Shown piece by piece: positions 8,798 to 16,886 of a stretch of 46,324 bases of DNA (within the stretch, counting starts at the first letter, position 1; every line of letters begins with the position of its first letter). The notes under the pieces were generated by a model. The model had not been told where the DNA came from. It saw only the letters and a list, made by a program, of their open reading frames with translations, and searched no databases. The translations under genes were made by a program, and so were the position numbers. This stretch comes from an uncultured Saprospiraceae bacterium (GTDB taxonomy: Bacteria > Bacteroidota > Bacteroidia > Chitinophagales > Saprospiraceae), in the NCBI GenBank assembly GCA_938001865.1, contig CALLAW010000038.1, positions 1 through 46,324 on the forward strand, read 5' to 3'.

Positions 8798-10258
8798 TTA
8801 TTTCAACAATTTTCCTGGCAATGATTTATTCGCATTTGCCCCAAGCTCTTTGATCTTTTCAGCTCGCTTGACGAGGTTACCAGTTCCTATAGATAACTTC
8901 TTCATAGAAGTGTCATATGTCCCTTTCACTGTATTCAATTGGTTACCAATCTTTGCCATGTCATCCATAAAGCCAACAAACTTGTCATACATCTTCCCCG
9001 CTTCTGCTGCGATCTCTTGAGCAAAACGGTTTTGCTTATCGTTTTTCCAAAGCGTCTCAACTGTCTTGAGAGTTGCCAATAAGGTCGATGCAGTGACAAT
9101 GATGACATTCTTAGAGAATGCGTAGTCATAGAGCTGTGGATCATGTCTTAGCGCCGAGCTAAATGCAGTATCGATGGGAATAAACATTAAGACAAAGTCA
9201 GGGCTCTCTATCTGATATAAGTCGTGATAGTTCTTAGCTGACAGACCATTTATGTGATTCTTGATTGCAAGACAATGGTTCTTCTCATGACCGAGTGCCT
9301 CTTCTTGATCTATCGCAGCTACCAGTGCATCATAGGCTACAAGCGAGACCTTAGAGTCAATAATGATCTTCTTGTTATCCGGCAACTTGATCACCACGTC
9401 TGGTTTAAAGAGTCTACCCTCTTCATTCTTTTCAGAGACTTGGAGGTCATATTCCTCTCCCTTGACTAATCCAGACCGATCTAGGATAGATTGTAAGACT
9501 AGCTCTCCCCAGTTTCCCTGTTGTTTGAAGTCACCCTTTAAGGCTTTTGCCAAATTATTGGCGTCTGTAGCGACCTTCTCACTTTGCTGACTGAGGTGTG
9601 CAATCATCTCCTTGAGTCCAGAGTGTCTGTCTATGGATTCCTTGTTCGTTGACTCTACCCTATTTTCAAATTCCTTTATCTTCTGATTAAGCGGATCAAG
9701 TATTTGCTTCATGTTTTCTTGATTCGTTTCAGAGAATCGCTTAGTCTTTTCTTCTAGCAGGCGGTTAGCGATATTTTCAAAATGCTGCTCTGACTCCCTT
9801 CTCATCTGAAGTATCTCATCCTTCTGAGTGTCTAACTTTTCAATCAAAGTACTATTCTGAGCATCTTGTCTAGTAAGATCTTCTTTGAGCTGAGAGATAC
9901 TTTCTCTGTGCCGATCTAAGGCTGTCTGCTGTTGTAAATTAGTCTGTTTCTCTACTTGATACTGATCAGTGAGATGTTTGAGGTTTACCTGGAGTGAAGT
10001 AATCTGATTCTCTTGTTCCTTATTTAGAGTTTGTTCGCTACGAAGTCGTTCGTCTAAGGACTGCTTATCACTACTAAATTGATTGACCAAGGCCTTATGG
10101 GTATCTAATTCGTTCTTTGCAAAGCCATAGTCACTCTTGAGTTTTTCATAGGTACGCTTATCAACCTTCCAGAGATTTATGATCAAAAAAGCTATAATTG
10201 CTCCCAAAGCAAACACAATAAAGACATAAAAAATAATTTCCTCTAGTGTAAATGTCAT
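8798..10258 (-). CDS. rmuC: DNA recombination protein RmuC
   Basis: This 486-residue protein has one N-terminal membrane segment (about 8-29), a long coiled coil (about 30-215), and the RmuC domain (about 230-470). The domain shows a restriction-nuclease-like core with D287 (KPDVVIKLP) and D301-S-K303 in IIIDSKVSL. RmuC limits inversions at short inverted repeats in E. coli and is thought to be a membrane-tethered nuclease or DNA-structure protein. Length and domain order are normal for the family. It is divergent from the WYL regulator, with a 74-base shared promoter region and its own -7 box at 10281-10288. Confidence 0.93.
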   Translation of the reverse strand: MTFTLEEIIFYVFIVFALGAIIAFLIINLWKVDKRTYEKLKSDYGFAKNELDTHKALVNQFSSDKQSLDERLRSEQTLNKEQENQITSLQVNLKHLTDQYQVEKQTNLQQQTALDRHRESISQLKEDLTRQDAQNSTLIEKLDTQKDEILQMRRESEQHFENIANRLLEEKTKRFSETNQENMKQILDPLNQKIKEFENRVESTNKESIDRHSGLKEMIAHLSQQSEKVATDANNLAKALKGDFKQQGNWGELVLQSILDRSGLVKGEEYDLQVSEKNEEGRLFKPDVVIKLPDNKKIIIDSKVSLVAYDALVAAIDQEEALGHEKNHCLAIKNHINGLSAKNYHDLYQIESPDFVLMFIPIDTAFSSALRHDPQLYDYAFSKNVIIVTASTLLATLKTVETLWKNDKQNRFAQEIAAEAGKMYDKFVGFMDDMAKIGNQLNTVKGTYDTSMKKLSIGTGNLVKRAEKIKELGANANKSLPGKLLK

Positions 10259-10280
10259 TCAGATTAAGTTTTGTTTGATT

Positions 10281-10288
10281 CAAAGATA
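10281..10288 (-). promoter_or_regulatory. Probable -7 box of rmuC
   Basis: TATCTTTG on the minus strand fits the Bacteroidota -7 consensus TAnnTTTG exactly. It lies 22 bases upstream of the rmuC ATG, leaving a short leader. No clear -33 element was recognised. Confidence 0.6.
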
Positions 10289-10303
10289 TTTACAGGAGTG
10301 CAT

Positions 10304-10311
10304 TATATTTG
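10304..10311 (+). promoter_or_regulatory. Probable -7 box of the WYL gene
   Basis: TATATTTG on the plus strand fits TAnnTTTG and lies 21 bases before the ATG at 10333. It faces away from the rmuC -7 box, 15 bases away. The upstream elements of each promoter must therefore overlap the other. Confidence 0.6.
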
Positions 10312-10332
10312 CACCTAGCAAATTTATAGATC

Positions 10333-11385
10333 ATGTCAAGTAATAACCATGCACTCATCCGATACAGGACGATAGACAGGTGCCTCAAGTCTCAGTCAAA
10401 AAACTACTTCCTCAAAGATCTGATAAAGGCATGCTCAGATGCAGTACACGAATACGAAGAACATAGGTCAGGCAAGGATAAGGTATACAAAGAGGTCAGC
10501 AGGAGATCACTGATGTATGATCTCAAATTTATGAAGGACGATACCTTTGGCTTTGCAGCGCCTATTGACCATGACAGAGTAGAAGGTTACTACTATACCG
10601 ATCCTTCATTTGAGGCATTCAGGGCAAAGATCTCTATGACGGATAAACAGCGACTCAACGAAGCACTCAATATCTTAAAACAACTTGCCGACCAAAATCA
10701 ATTCGCTGACCTAGATGAAACCATCCTCAGACTTGAGGAGAATTATAAGATCAACAAAAGGAGAAATCAGAAGCCAACAGTCATCTTTGAGCATAGCACA
10801 AATGCTATCGGAATCAAGTGGCTATCTCTAGCTAAGTCGTACATCAATGCAAAGCAAGTAATCAGAGTGAGATACCAACCATTCGAAGAGGAGGCCTTTG
10901 ATCGAGCAATGAGTCCTTACATCATCAAAGAGTATAATAATAGGTGGTACTTAGTCGGCTATGACCATGAAAAGAGGATGATCAGACACTATGGACTAGA
11001 TAGAATCAAGAAGATCAGTGAATCAATATTAGATTATCACCAAGATGACTCGTTTGATGCCAAGACATATTTACAAGACATTGTAGGTATCACTCGGACT
11101 CAAGGAGGACAGACTGAGAATATCCGTATCAAAGTGTTTGGCAAGCAACGATACTATGTTGACACTAAGCCATTTCATAAGTCGCAACGAAAAATCAAAG
11201 AGACAAAGGACTCTACTACCTTTGAGCTAGACCTTATTGTAAATTATGAACTGGTAACAAAATTCTTTGCGATGTCTGATACTCTCCTAGTCATGAAGCC
11301 TGCGAGTCTAAGAAGAAAGGTGGTGGAGAGAATCCAGAATGGCAACACTCTTTACAAAATAACAGAAACAAGTTTTAATAATTAG
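10333..11385 (+). CDS. WYL domain-containing transcriptional regulator
   Basis: This 350-residue protein has a Bacteroidota-type architecture: an N-terminal DNA-binding part (RYRTIDRCL, later SRRSLMYDLKFMKDD, a winged-helix pattern), a linker with helices, and a WYL domain. The WYL domain includes the signature RWYLVGYDHEKRMIRHYGLDRI and a C-terminal beta/helix region with LVMKPASLRRKV. WYL proteins sense ligands, often nucleotides or nucleic acids, and regulate transcription. They occur both near defence genes and as stand-alone regulators. Here the gene is monocistronic and divergent from rmuC, which it may regulate; that link is inferred from position. Confidence 0.85.
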   Translation: MSSNNHALIRYRTIDRCLKSQSKNYFLKDLIKACSDAVHEYEEHRSGKDKVYKEVSRRSLMYDLKFMKDDTFGFAAPIDHDRVEGYYYTDPSFEAFRAKISMTDKQRLNEALNILKQLADQNQFADLDETILRLEENYKINKRRNQKPTVIFEHSTNAIGIKWLSLAKSYINAKQVIRVRYQPFEEEAFDRAMSPYIIKEYNNRWYLVGYDHEKRMIRHYGLDRIKKISESILDYHQDDSFDAKTYLQDIVGITRTQGGQTENIRIKVFGKQRYYVDTKPFHKSQRKIKETKDSTTFELDLIVNYELVTKFFAMSDTLLVMKPASLRRKVVERIQNGNTLYKITETSFNN

Positions 11386-11583
11386 TCCGTGAGTTAAGAG
11401 CAGTGAATCTTCAAATCGGCCAAGATTGAAAGGGTGCTTATTATATATATGTACTTGTCTAAATTGATAACTTGCTACAGCATCATAAGAGACATCCGAA
11501 TTGGCAAGCATTTCATCAATTAGATATGTGAAAGACTGGCGTGGCAGTATGTGAGATTTGTAATTAAAACACTAAAACTAATA

Positions 11584-11934
11584 ATGACAAAAAGATTAGT
11601 AATCTTTCTTTCAATCTGCAGTCTACCATTCTTGGCGATGCTTGTTGTCAATGAGGTGCCTAATAATCCAAAACAGACAGACAAGTATCTCAAAGAACGT
11701 TGCACAAGAAACTGTCACAATGTTGGATGTCAACACTGGCAAAGTAGCTATGATAGAGATCCAACATCGATAAAGAAATTCAACAAACAAGTTTTTGATT
11801 GGTATGTGTATGCTCTACACAACAATCCTCTCAACATGAACTATGGCGCAATCAACTTATTTGTCTTCTTTCTTATCTATCCATTATTCGGTGGATTGCT
11901 CTTATGGAGAATTCTAACACACTCTATCAAATGA
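11584..11934 (+). CDS. Small membrane protein with CxxxCHxxxC motif
   Basis: This protein has 116 residues from the ATG at 11584; a GTG at 11551 would add 11. It has an N-terminal hydrophobic segment (RLVIFLSICSLPFLAMLVV) and a second one near the C-terminus (INLFVFFLIYPLFGGLLLW). Between them, probably outside the cytoplasm, lies a loop with CTRNCHNVGCQHW, a Cys/His cluster that could bind metal or form disulfides. I do not recognise a named family. The stop overlaps the ATG of the next gene (ATGA), a sign of translational coupling, and the run continues to the Nramp-like and pxp genes. Confidence 0.6.
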   Translation: MTKRLVIFLSICSLPFLAMLVVNEVPNNPKQTDKYLKERCTRNCHNVGCQHWQSSYDRDPTSIKKFNKQVFDWYVYALHNNPLNMNYGAINLFVFFLIYPLFGGLLLWRILTHSIK

Positions 11935-12116
11935 TTGACATTGAACACATAGGACTCAGACTCTACCTCTATGGTCTAGATTTTTGCATCAATGCTTGCA
12001 ACCTTCTAGGGATCGACTACATTACTTTCGGCAGCGTCTTCTTTGGAGGTGTTATGAATGGTGTCATATTAATTTTAATCGGAGTGAATATATTTATCAA
12101 AAAGAAATCATCGTGA
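11931..12116 (+). CDS. Small single-span membrane protein
   Basis: This 61-residue protein starts with ATG overlapping the previous stop (ATGA). It reads MIDIEHIGLRLYLYG at the start and has one strong hydrophobic helix (GGVMNGVILILIGVNIFI) followed by the basic end KKKSS, so the C-terminus should face the cytoplasm. No family is recognised. The overlaps at both ends argue for a real gene. It probably forms a unit with the Cys/His membrane protein before it. Confidence 0.5.
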   Translation: MIDIEHIGLRLYLYGLDFCINACNLLGIDYITFGSVFFGGVMNGVILILIGVNIFIKKKSS

Positions 12117-12286
12117 GATCCCGAGTGAGTGGTGACATCCATAGCTCATCAGGATCATTAGTTGAGGTTTTGGAGCTAGCAAAGTACGATCCACACCACG
12201 ATAGACTCATACTTCAGGATACTCTTCCTGATTCGCTAAATTCTCTTTACTTTCACAATAGACAAGTCGAGAGATTACTGAACTGA
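12113..12286 (+). CDS. Possible 57-residue soluble protein, unknown
   Basis: A GTG overlaps the stop of the preceding gene (GTGA) and opens 57 codons. The product starts VRSRVSGDIHSSSGS and ends NRQVERLLN. It has no membrane segment and no family I know. It ends 17 bases before the TTG start of the Nramp-like gene, bridging the small genes and the pxp cluster. The coding call rests on the overlap pattern and a protein-like composition; it could be chance. Confidence 0.35.
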   Translation: MRSRVSGDIHSSSGSLVEVLELAKYDPHHDRLILQDTLPDSLNSLYFHNRQVERLLN

Positions 12287-12303
12287 AATGAATCAGCATT
12301 ACT

Positions 12304-13497
12304 TTGAAGAAAAATAAGCTATTTGGACCAAGTACACTTGTAACTGCAGCCTTTATTGGGCCTGGGACGGTAACGACTTGTACATTGGCAGGGGTAGAGA
12401 CAGGCTATACCTTACTCTGGGCAATGGTCTTCTCAGTGATCGCTACCATTGTACTCCAAGAGATGGCAGCTCGGCTGGGTTTTGTGACGAGATCTGGTCT
12501 AGGTGAGGCTTTGAGGTCATACTTCACTACCCCTTTGGTACGTATCGCAGTATTCAGCTTAGTGATTGGAGCAATCCTTATCGGAAATGCTGCTTATGAA
12601 TCTGGTAATCTTTCAGGTGGAGTGCTTGGTCTACAATTGATCATCGGTGAGATGAGTTTTACACCTCTCATCTTAGGGGCAATTTGCTTTGTACTTCTCT
12701 ACTTTGGGTCATTCAAGTTCTTAGAGAGTATCTTGATAGGTCTTGTAATCTTGATGAGTCTCTTCTATCTGATGACAGTAATAGTTGTCCAACCAAACCT
12801 CTCTGCTGTCGCTAAAGGATTGATCCCTACTCGTGCATCATTTGAAAATCTCAATTTGATCTTAGGTATTATTGGGACGACGGTAGTACCGTATAATCTA
12901 TTTTTGCATGCATCCACGATTACTAAGAAGTGGGATCAAGAGTCTTCACTCGCTGACATCAGATCAGAAAATCGAAACTCTATACTCTTAGGTGGACTGA
13001 TATCAATGTTGATCATTATTACTGCGGCGGCAAGCTCAGATGGAGTGACCGGTATCAACAATGCTGCGGATCTAGCAGTACAATTAGAACCGTTATTCGG
13101 GAGTTCTGCGACTTTTCTGATGGGTATTGGACTATTCGCAGCTGGACTCAGCTCTACATTGACAGCACCAATTGCAGCTGCCTATGCTGCTAAGGGGTTG
13201 TTTGATCTAGATGAGAAGAGTCTAACATTTCGATTCGTCTGGATGGCTGTATTAGTGATTGGAGTTGGTATTGCGATGTCTGGACTTAAGCCAATTCTGA
13301 TTATCAAGTTTGCCCAAGTTGCCAATGCAATCTTACTACCACTCATTGCTACGTTTCTCATTTATCTCTCTAACTCTAAGCAACTCCTAGGCAAGTATAC
13401 CAATAGCATGGCTACCAATCTGATTGCCATCATCATTATCGTGATTACCATCTTACTTTCGTTGAGATCTCTTAATGCAATCTTTGGACTGATATGA
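12304..13497 (+). CDS. Nramp-fold transporter lacking canonical metal ligands (YcsG-like)
   Basis: This 397-residue protein has about eleven membrane helices and aligns with Nramp/MntH transporters (IGP-xx-LxT, then LLWAMVFSVIATIVLQ). The two metal-binding signatures are changed: helix 1 DPGN reads GPGT (19-22) and helix 6 MPHN reads VPYN (195-198). Canonical Mn/Fe transport through these ligands is therefore unlikely. The stop overlaps the pxpA ATG (ATGA), and pxpA-B-C follow. In Bacillus subtilis the Nramp-like ycsG sits in the ycsF-kipI-kipA cluster, so a role in 5-oxoproline or related organic acid uptake is a reasonable inference. The start is a TTG at 12304; no in-frame ATG exists after the stop at 12289. 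Confidence 0.85.
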   Translation: MKKNKLFGPSTLVTAAFIGPGTVTTCTLAGVETGYTLLWAMVFSVIATIVLQEMAARLGFVTRSGLGEALRSYFTTPLVRIAVFSLVIGAILIGNAAYESGNLSGGVLGLQLIIGEMSFTPLILGAICFVLLYFGSFKFLESILIGLVILMSLFYLMTVIVVQPNLSAVAKGLIPTRASFENLNLILGIIGTTVVPYNLFLHASTITKKWDQESSLADIRSENRNSILLGGLISMLIIITAAASSDGVTGINNAADLAVQLEPLFGSSATFLMGIGLFAAGLSSTLTAPIAAAYAAKGLFDLDEKSLTFRFVWMAVLVIGVGIAMSGLKPILIIKFAQVANAILLPLIATFLIYLSNSKQLLGKYTNSMATNLIAIIIIVITILLSLRSLNAIFGLI

Positions 13498-14252
13498 ATC
13501 AGATGATAGACCTCAACTGCGACCTAGGCGAGACGCATCCTTCACTGAGCAATAATTGGGATGCTGAGATTATGCCATACATCACTTCATGTAATATTGC
13601 ATGTGGATATCATGCTGGCAGTGAAGCACAGATCTCTCAGACTGTAGACCTAGCACTGAAGCACAATGTAGCCATCGGTGCTCATCCATCATACGATGAT
13701 TGGGAGTACTTTGGCAGAAGATCTTTGGATGTACCAGTGGATGTACTCAAAGAGCAAATCGCTTCGCAAGTGTCAACCGTCAAAAGGATCGTCGAAGCAA
13801 AAGGAGGTCAACTCCACCATGTCAAGCCACATGGTGCCTTATATCATGATATGGCAAATCACTTAGATCTTGCAACACAAATATTAGAAAGAATCAAAAA
13901 GATAGATTCTAATCTCATTATCTATGGACTCTCTGGATCTCAGATGATGACTGCTGCTGCAAATGTCAATCTCACGTTTTATGCAGAGGCATTCTCTGAC
14001 CGAGCATACGATATGCCTACCCGATTAATACCAAGATCAATTGAAGGCTCAGTGCTGACCGATACGAATGACGTGATCAACCAAGTCAAGTTATTACTGT
14101 CACAGCAGATAGTAACAGATGATGGTCAACGACATCCGATAACTGTAGATACGATCTGCCTCCATAGTGATACTCCAGGTGCTGCTCAACTAGCTCAACA
14201 TATTCACCACTCTATCTCCGCCTCAGATGTCAAACTCTATCAAGCTATGTAA
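13494..14252 (+). CDS. pxpA: 5-oxoprolinase subunit A (LamB/YcsF family)
   Basis: PxpA with PxpB and PxpC hydrolyses 5-oxo-L-proline (pyroglutamate) to L-glutamate using ATP, in the cytoplasm. The 252-residue product shows the family pattern: DLNCDLGE near the start, SCNIACGYHAG, GAHPSYDD followed by FGRR, VKPHGALYHDM, YAEAFSDRAY and CLHSDTPGA. The length is typical. The ATG at 13494 overlaps the transporter stop; a second ATG at 13503 is also possible. The gene overlaps pxpB by 26 bases, so the three subunits are probably translationally coupled. Confidence 0.95.
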   Translation: MNQMIDLNCDLGETHPSLSNNWDAEIMPYITSCNIACGYHAGSEAQISQTVDLALKHNVAIGAHPSYDDWEYFGRRSLDVPVDVLKEQIASQVSTVKRIVEAKGGQLHHVKPHGALYHDMANHLDLATQILERIKKIDSNLIIYGLSGSQMMTAAANVNLTFYAEAFSDRAYDMPTRLIPRSIEGSVLTDTNDVINQVKLLLSQQIVTDDGQRHPITVDTICLHSDTPGAAQLAQHIHHSISASDVKLYQAM

Positions 14253-14913
14253 CACAGTCTTAGACCTCAGACAATTCAATAGTGAGTTCATCTTATTGAG
14301 CAGTCGGGAGGAAGAGAGCATCTTTCCAATCGGAGAAGCAATCTATCAACAACGACTACACTTTATAGAAGAAGTGATCGCAACTGAGTCCGAAATTTGC
14401 TTGAAGCTAAACTCACACTTCCAAGCTCAAGATCTTAAAGAACTAGAGAAGATAGATTTGGCTCTTTCCACTCAAGGTAAATTGCACTCGATCCCTGTTT
14501 GGTTTTCTGATTCAGAAGATTGGACATCCATTGTCAACCACAGTCAACTATCAAAAGAAGCCTTCATCCATCAATTATTGGAGTTAGAATTCTCTGTTGC
14601 AATGTTTGGTTTTCTTCCAGGCTTCGTCTATCTAGATGGACTACCAGAGCAGATGCAGATCCCAAGAAAGTCAACACCCTCCATACAGATGCTTCCTAAT
14701 ACACTTGCGATAGGAGGACGATATCTTGGCATCTATAGTCTTCCAAGCCCAGGAGGTTGGAATGCCATTGGTCAGATTGTTTGCCATATATTCGACAGTC
14801 GACAAGATCCACCATTGCTGATTGGCTACAATGATCGGTTTCGATTCTCTCGGGTGAGTCACTCGGCATACACCTCCATCGTTTCACAGCAGTTACCTAT
14901 TAACAAATTGTAA
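14227..14913 (+). CDS. pxpB: 5-oxoprolinase subunit B (KipI family)
   Basis: This 228-residue protein has the carboxyltransferase-1 fold signature FGFLPGFVYLDGLP, then IPRKSTPS, GGRYLGIYSLPSPGGW and the terminal FDSRQDPPLLIGYNDRFRF, all typical of PxpB/KipI. It partners with PxpC in activating or cleaving 5-oxoproline. In B. subtilis the homologue KipI also inhibits the sporulation kinase KinA, which is not expected here. It overlaps pxpA by 26 bases and ends 4 bases before the pxpC GTG. Confidence 0.94.
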   Translation: MSNSIKLCNTVLDLRQFNSEFILLSSREEESIFPIGEAIYQQRLHFIEEVIATESEICLKLNSHFQAQDLKELEKIDLALSTQGKLHSIPVWFSDSEDWTSIVNHSQLSKEAFIHQLLELEFSVAMFGFLPGFVYLDGLPEQMQIPRKSTPSIQMLPNTLAIGGRYLGIYSLPSPGGWNAIGQIVCHIFDSRQDPPLLIGYNDRFRFSRVSHSAYTSIVSQQLPINKL

Positions 14914-14917
14914 TCTT

Positions 14918-15775
14918 GTGAAAAAGTCAATAGAAATATTACACCCAGGAATCAGCTCTAGCATCCAAGATAGTGGCAGACTGGGGTATGCCTATTATGC
15001 TATTCCAAGGTCAGGAGTGATGGATCACAGGTCTTACACTCTGATTCAGTCGATCTTACAGACTCAAGAGAATATCTCAGTTATAGAATGTACTCTCCAA
15101 GCTCCAACTCTCCTATTTCATACTACACTGCAGATCGTCGTAAGTGGTGCAGAGATGCACTGGGACGTAAATGGTCATCCACTACCAATCAATACATTAA
15201 TCACTGTCAACAAAGGTGATATTCTCAAAGGTGGTTTTGCAAAATCAAAGTTCAGAGGGTATATTGGATTCAGTCATCACATGGAAGTAACTCAGCACTA
15301 TGGTTCTACTTCATCATACTCATCTGCTCGCTTTGGTGCCAACCATGGACAATTGCTTCGCAAGGGTCAAATCATAACATTCAACAAACTCAACACTCAG
15401 ACTCCTAAGCAACCAAGTGCAATACAACATGAAGAGTCAGAAATCATCACTATCCACAAAGGACCAGAGTACGGACTTCTTGATCAAGCTGCACTAGACT
15501 CTCTGACCACATCACCCTTTACCATCTCTCCCCAAAGCAATAGAATGGGTGCTAGACTGATAGGACCAACATTGACCACAAACCAGAAACTAGACAAAAG
15601 TGTCCCAGTGCTGCCAGGATTCATCCAGCTCTTGCCAAGTGGACAACTCATCATCCTCCTCCAAGATGGACAGACTACAGGTGGCTATCCTAGGATTGCT
15701 TATTTGACTCTCGATGCTCTCTCACTATTTAACCAGATTGCCCTAGGGAAGCAGCTCAGATTTCGACTAGATTAG
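14918..15775 (+). CDS. pxpC: 5-oxoprolinase subunit C (KipA family)
   Basis: This 285-residue biotin-dependent carboxyltransferase-like protein starts at GTG 14918, 4 bases after pxpB. Diagnostic motifs are HPGISSSIQDSGRLGY, IPRSGVMDHRSY, KGPEYGLLD, ISPQSNRMGARL and the closing QDGQTTGGYPRIA. With PxpA and PxpB it forms the ATP-dependent 5-oxoprolinase that recycles pyroglutamate, a spontaneous damage product of glutamine and glutamate. It is the last gene of the tightly packed run. Confidence 0.94.
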   Translation: MKKSIEILHPGISSSIQDSGRLGYAYYAIPRSGVMDHRSYTLIQSILQTQENISVIECTLQAPTLLFHTTLQIVVSGAEMHWDVNGHPLPINTLITVNKGDILKGGFAKSKFRGYIGFSHHMEVTQHYGSTSSYSSARFGANHGQLLRKGQIITFNKLNTQTPKQPSAIQHEESEIITIHKGPEYGLLDQAALDSLTTSPFTISPQSNRMGARLIGPTLTTNQKLDKSVPVLPGFIQLLPSGQLIILLQDGQTTGGYPRIAYLTLDALSLFNQIALGKQLRFRLD

Positions 15776-15915
15776 ACGCTTGACGCTAAAAGTAATTTCA
15801 TCTAGAATTGAAGAAAAGAGAAAATACAGATGAGCAAATTCAGAGGCGTCACATCTTTCAACCTAAGTCTCAAACAACCAATCACTCTTTATTCTGTTTA
15901 GTTGAAAACACAGTG

Positions 15916-16359
15916 ATGAACTTCAAACTTAAGACTCAAGTAGATGGTAATTATCTTGAGGTCATGGACAGATTTGACCTCGACCTCTTCGACGCATTGA
16001 AGCCAGTAGGTGCCAAGATGGAAGTTGTACAGTTTACTGGATCGGAGACAGGGGATATTGTTGAGATCAAATTTGTTTGGCCAATTAAGGCGAGTTGGAT
16101 TAGTGATATTACACACCATCACCGCGACGAATCACATGCCTACTTTGTCGATGTAGGGAGAGTCCTCCCCTTCCCACTCAAGGATTGGAAGCACAAACAT
16201 ATAGTCGAAAAAATCGATGAGAACTCTTCCTACATCATTGACGACATCACCTTCTCATCAGGTTACAAGCTCGTTGATATGTTGATCTACCTGCCCTTGT
16301 TCTTAAGTTTCTATCCAAGGAAGCGTATTTATAGGAAGTATTTTAACGGAAGTGATTGA
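15916..16359 (+). CDS. SRPBCC-like ligand-binding protein
   Basis: This protein has 147 residues from the ATG at 15916; an upstream in-frame TTG at 15808 gives an unlikely 36-residue extension. It opens MNFKLKTQVDGNYLEVMDRFDLDLF and has alternating beta strands, a VWPIKASWISDITHH turn, HAYFVDVGRVLPFP and a C-terminal YLPLFLSFYPRKRIYRKYF. This is the pattern of SRPBCC-fold proteins of Bacteroidota, many of which accompany integral membrane or lipid-related proteins. The ligand is unknown. It stands alone, 140 bases after pxpC and convergent with the PqiA-like gene. Confidence 0.6.
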   Translation: MNFKLKTQVDGNYLEVMDRFDLDLFDALKPVGAKMEVVQFTGSETGDIVEIKFVWPIKASWISDITHHHRDESHAYFVDVGRVLPFPLKDWKHKHIVEKIDENSSYIIDDITFSSGYKLVDMLIYLPLFLSFYPRKRIYRKYFNGSD

Positions 16360-16397
16360 TTGGATAACTTGATTGAGAGTATCCAAACCTATCACAT

Positions 16398-16886
16398 CTA
16401 CTCTGCTCCCCAATCCTTAATCAACTCGCCAACAAAGCTTAGGACTACTGAGGCAGCTAATAGATACAATCCAAGATGCGGTCGTATCACTAAGTACTCA
16501 GTCTTATACGCTAACAACAGAAGGATGCTAATCAAGAAGACATCTACGAAAGCCATCCTTGACAACATTCTAAGTGCCTTGGTCACTTTCGGATTTTTCA
16601 ACCTCTGTCCAAAGAAGTAATAGCAATATTTCAGCAATGGCCCAACCAAGACAAAGAGTACTAATAGTATAGAGACTCCTACATTACCAGAATTATACAG
16701 ATCCGAAATCGAGCCCAAGTAATCAAAAAACTCCCAATCTGAAGTGTGATTGTACTCTGTGATGACAAGATTGAGACTTACCTCCACCCTACTACTGAAT
16801 AGATCAAATAACGACAATGGCACAGTAATAAACCATAAGATAAATGCAAAGATCTGTATACCGATAAAAAGAAATCTACGTGACAT
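16398..16886 (-). CDS. Stand-alone PqiA-domain membrane protein
   Basis: This 162-residue protein has four hydrophobic helices (about 5-28, 68-90, 105-125 and 135-155). The segment RMLSRMAFVDVFLISILLLLA with the later LGLYLLAASVVLSFV matches the second half of a PqiA domain. PqiA proteins work with MCE proteins (PqiB) in lipid transport across the envelope in proteobacteria. Here only one domain is present and no MCE gene is nearby. Its ATG shares one base with the SulP stop, so it is the last gene of a four-gene minus-strand operon. It might cooperate with the SulP protein or act separately. Confidence 0.7.
   Translation of the reverse strand: MSRRFLFIGIQIFAFILWFITVPLSLFDLFSSRVEVSLNLVITEYNHTSDWEFFDYLGSISDLYNSGNVGVSILLVLFVLVGPLLKYCYYFFGQRLKNPKVTKALRMLSRMAFVDVFLISILLLLAYKTEYLVIRPHLGLYLLAASVVLSFVGELIKDWGAE

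Noticed and set aside
15808-15915. N-terminal extension of the SRPBCC-like protein from TTG 15808
   Set aside because: The extension is polar and unlike the family start; the ATG at 15916 begins a normal strand.
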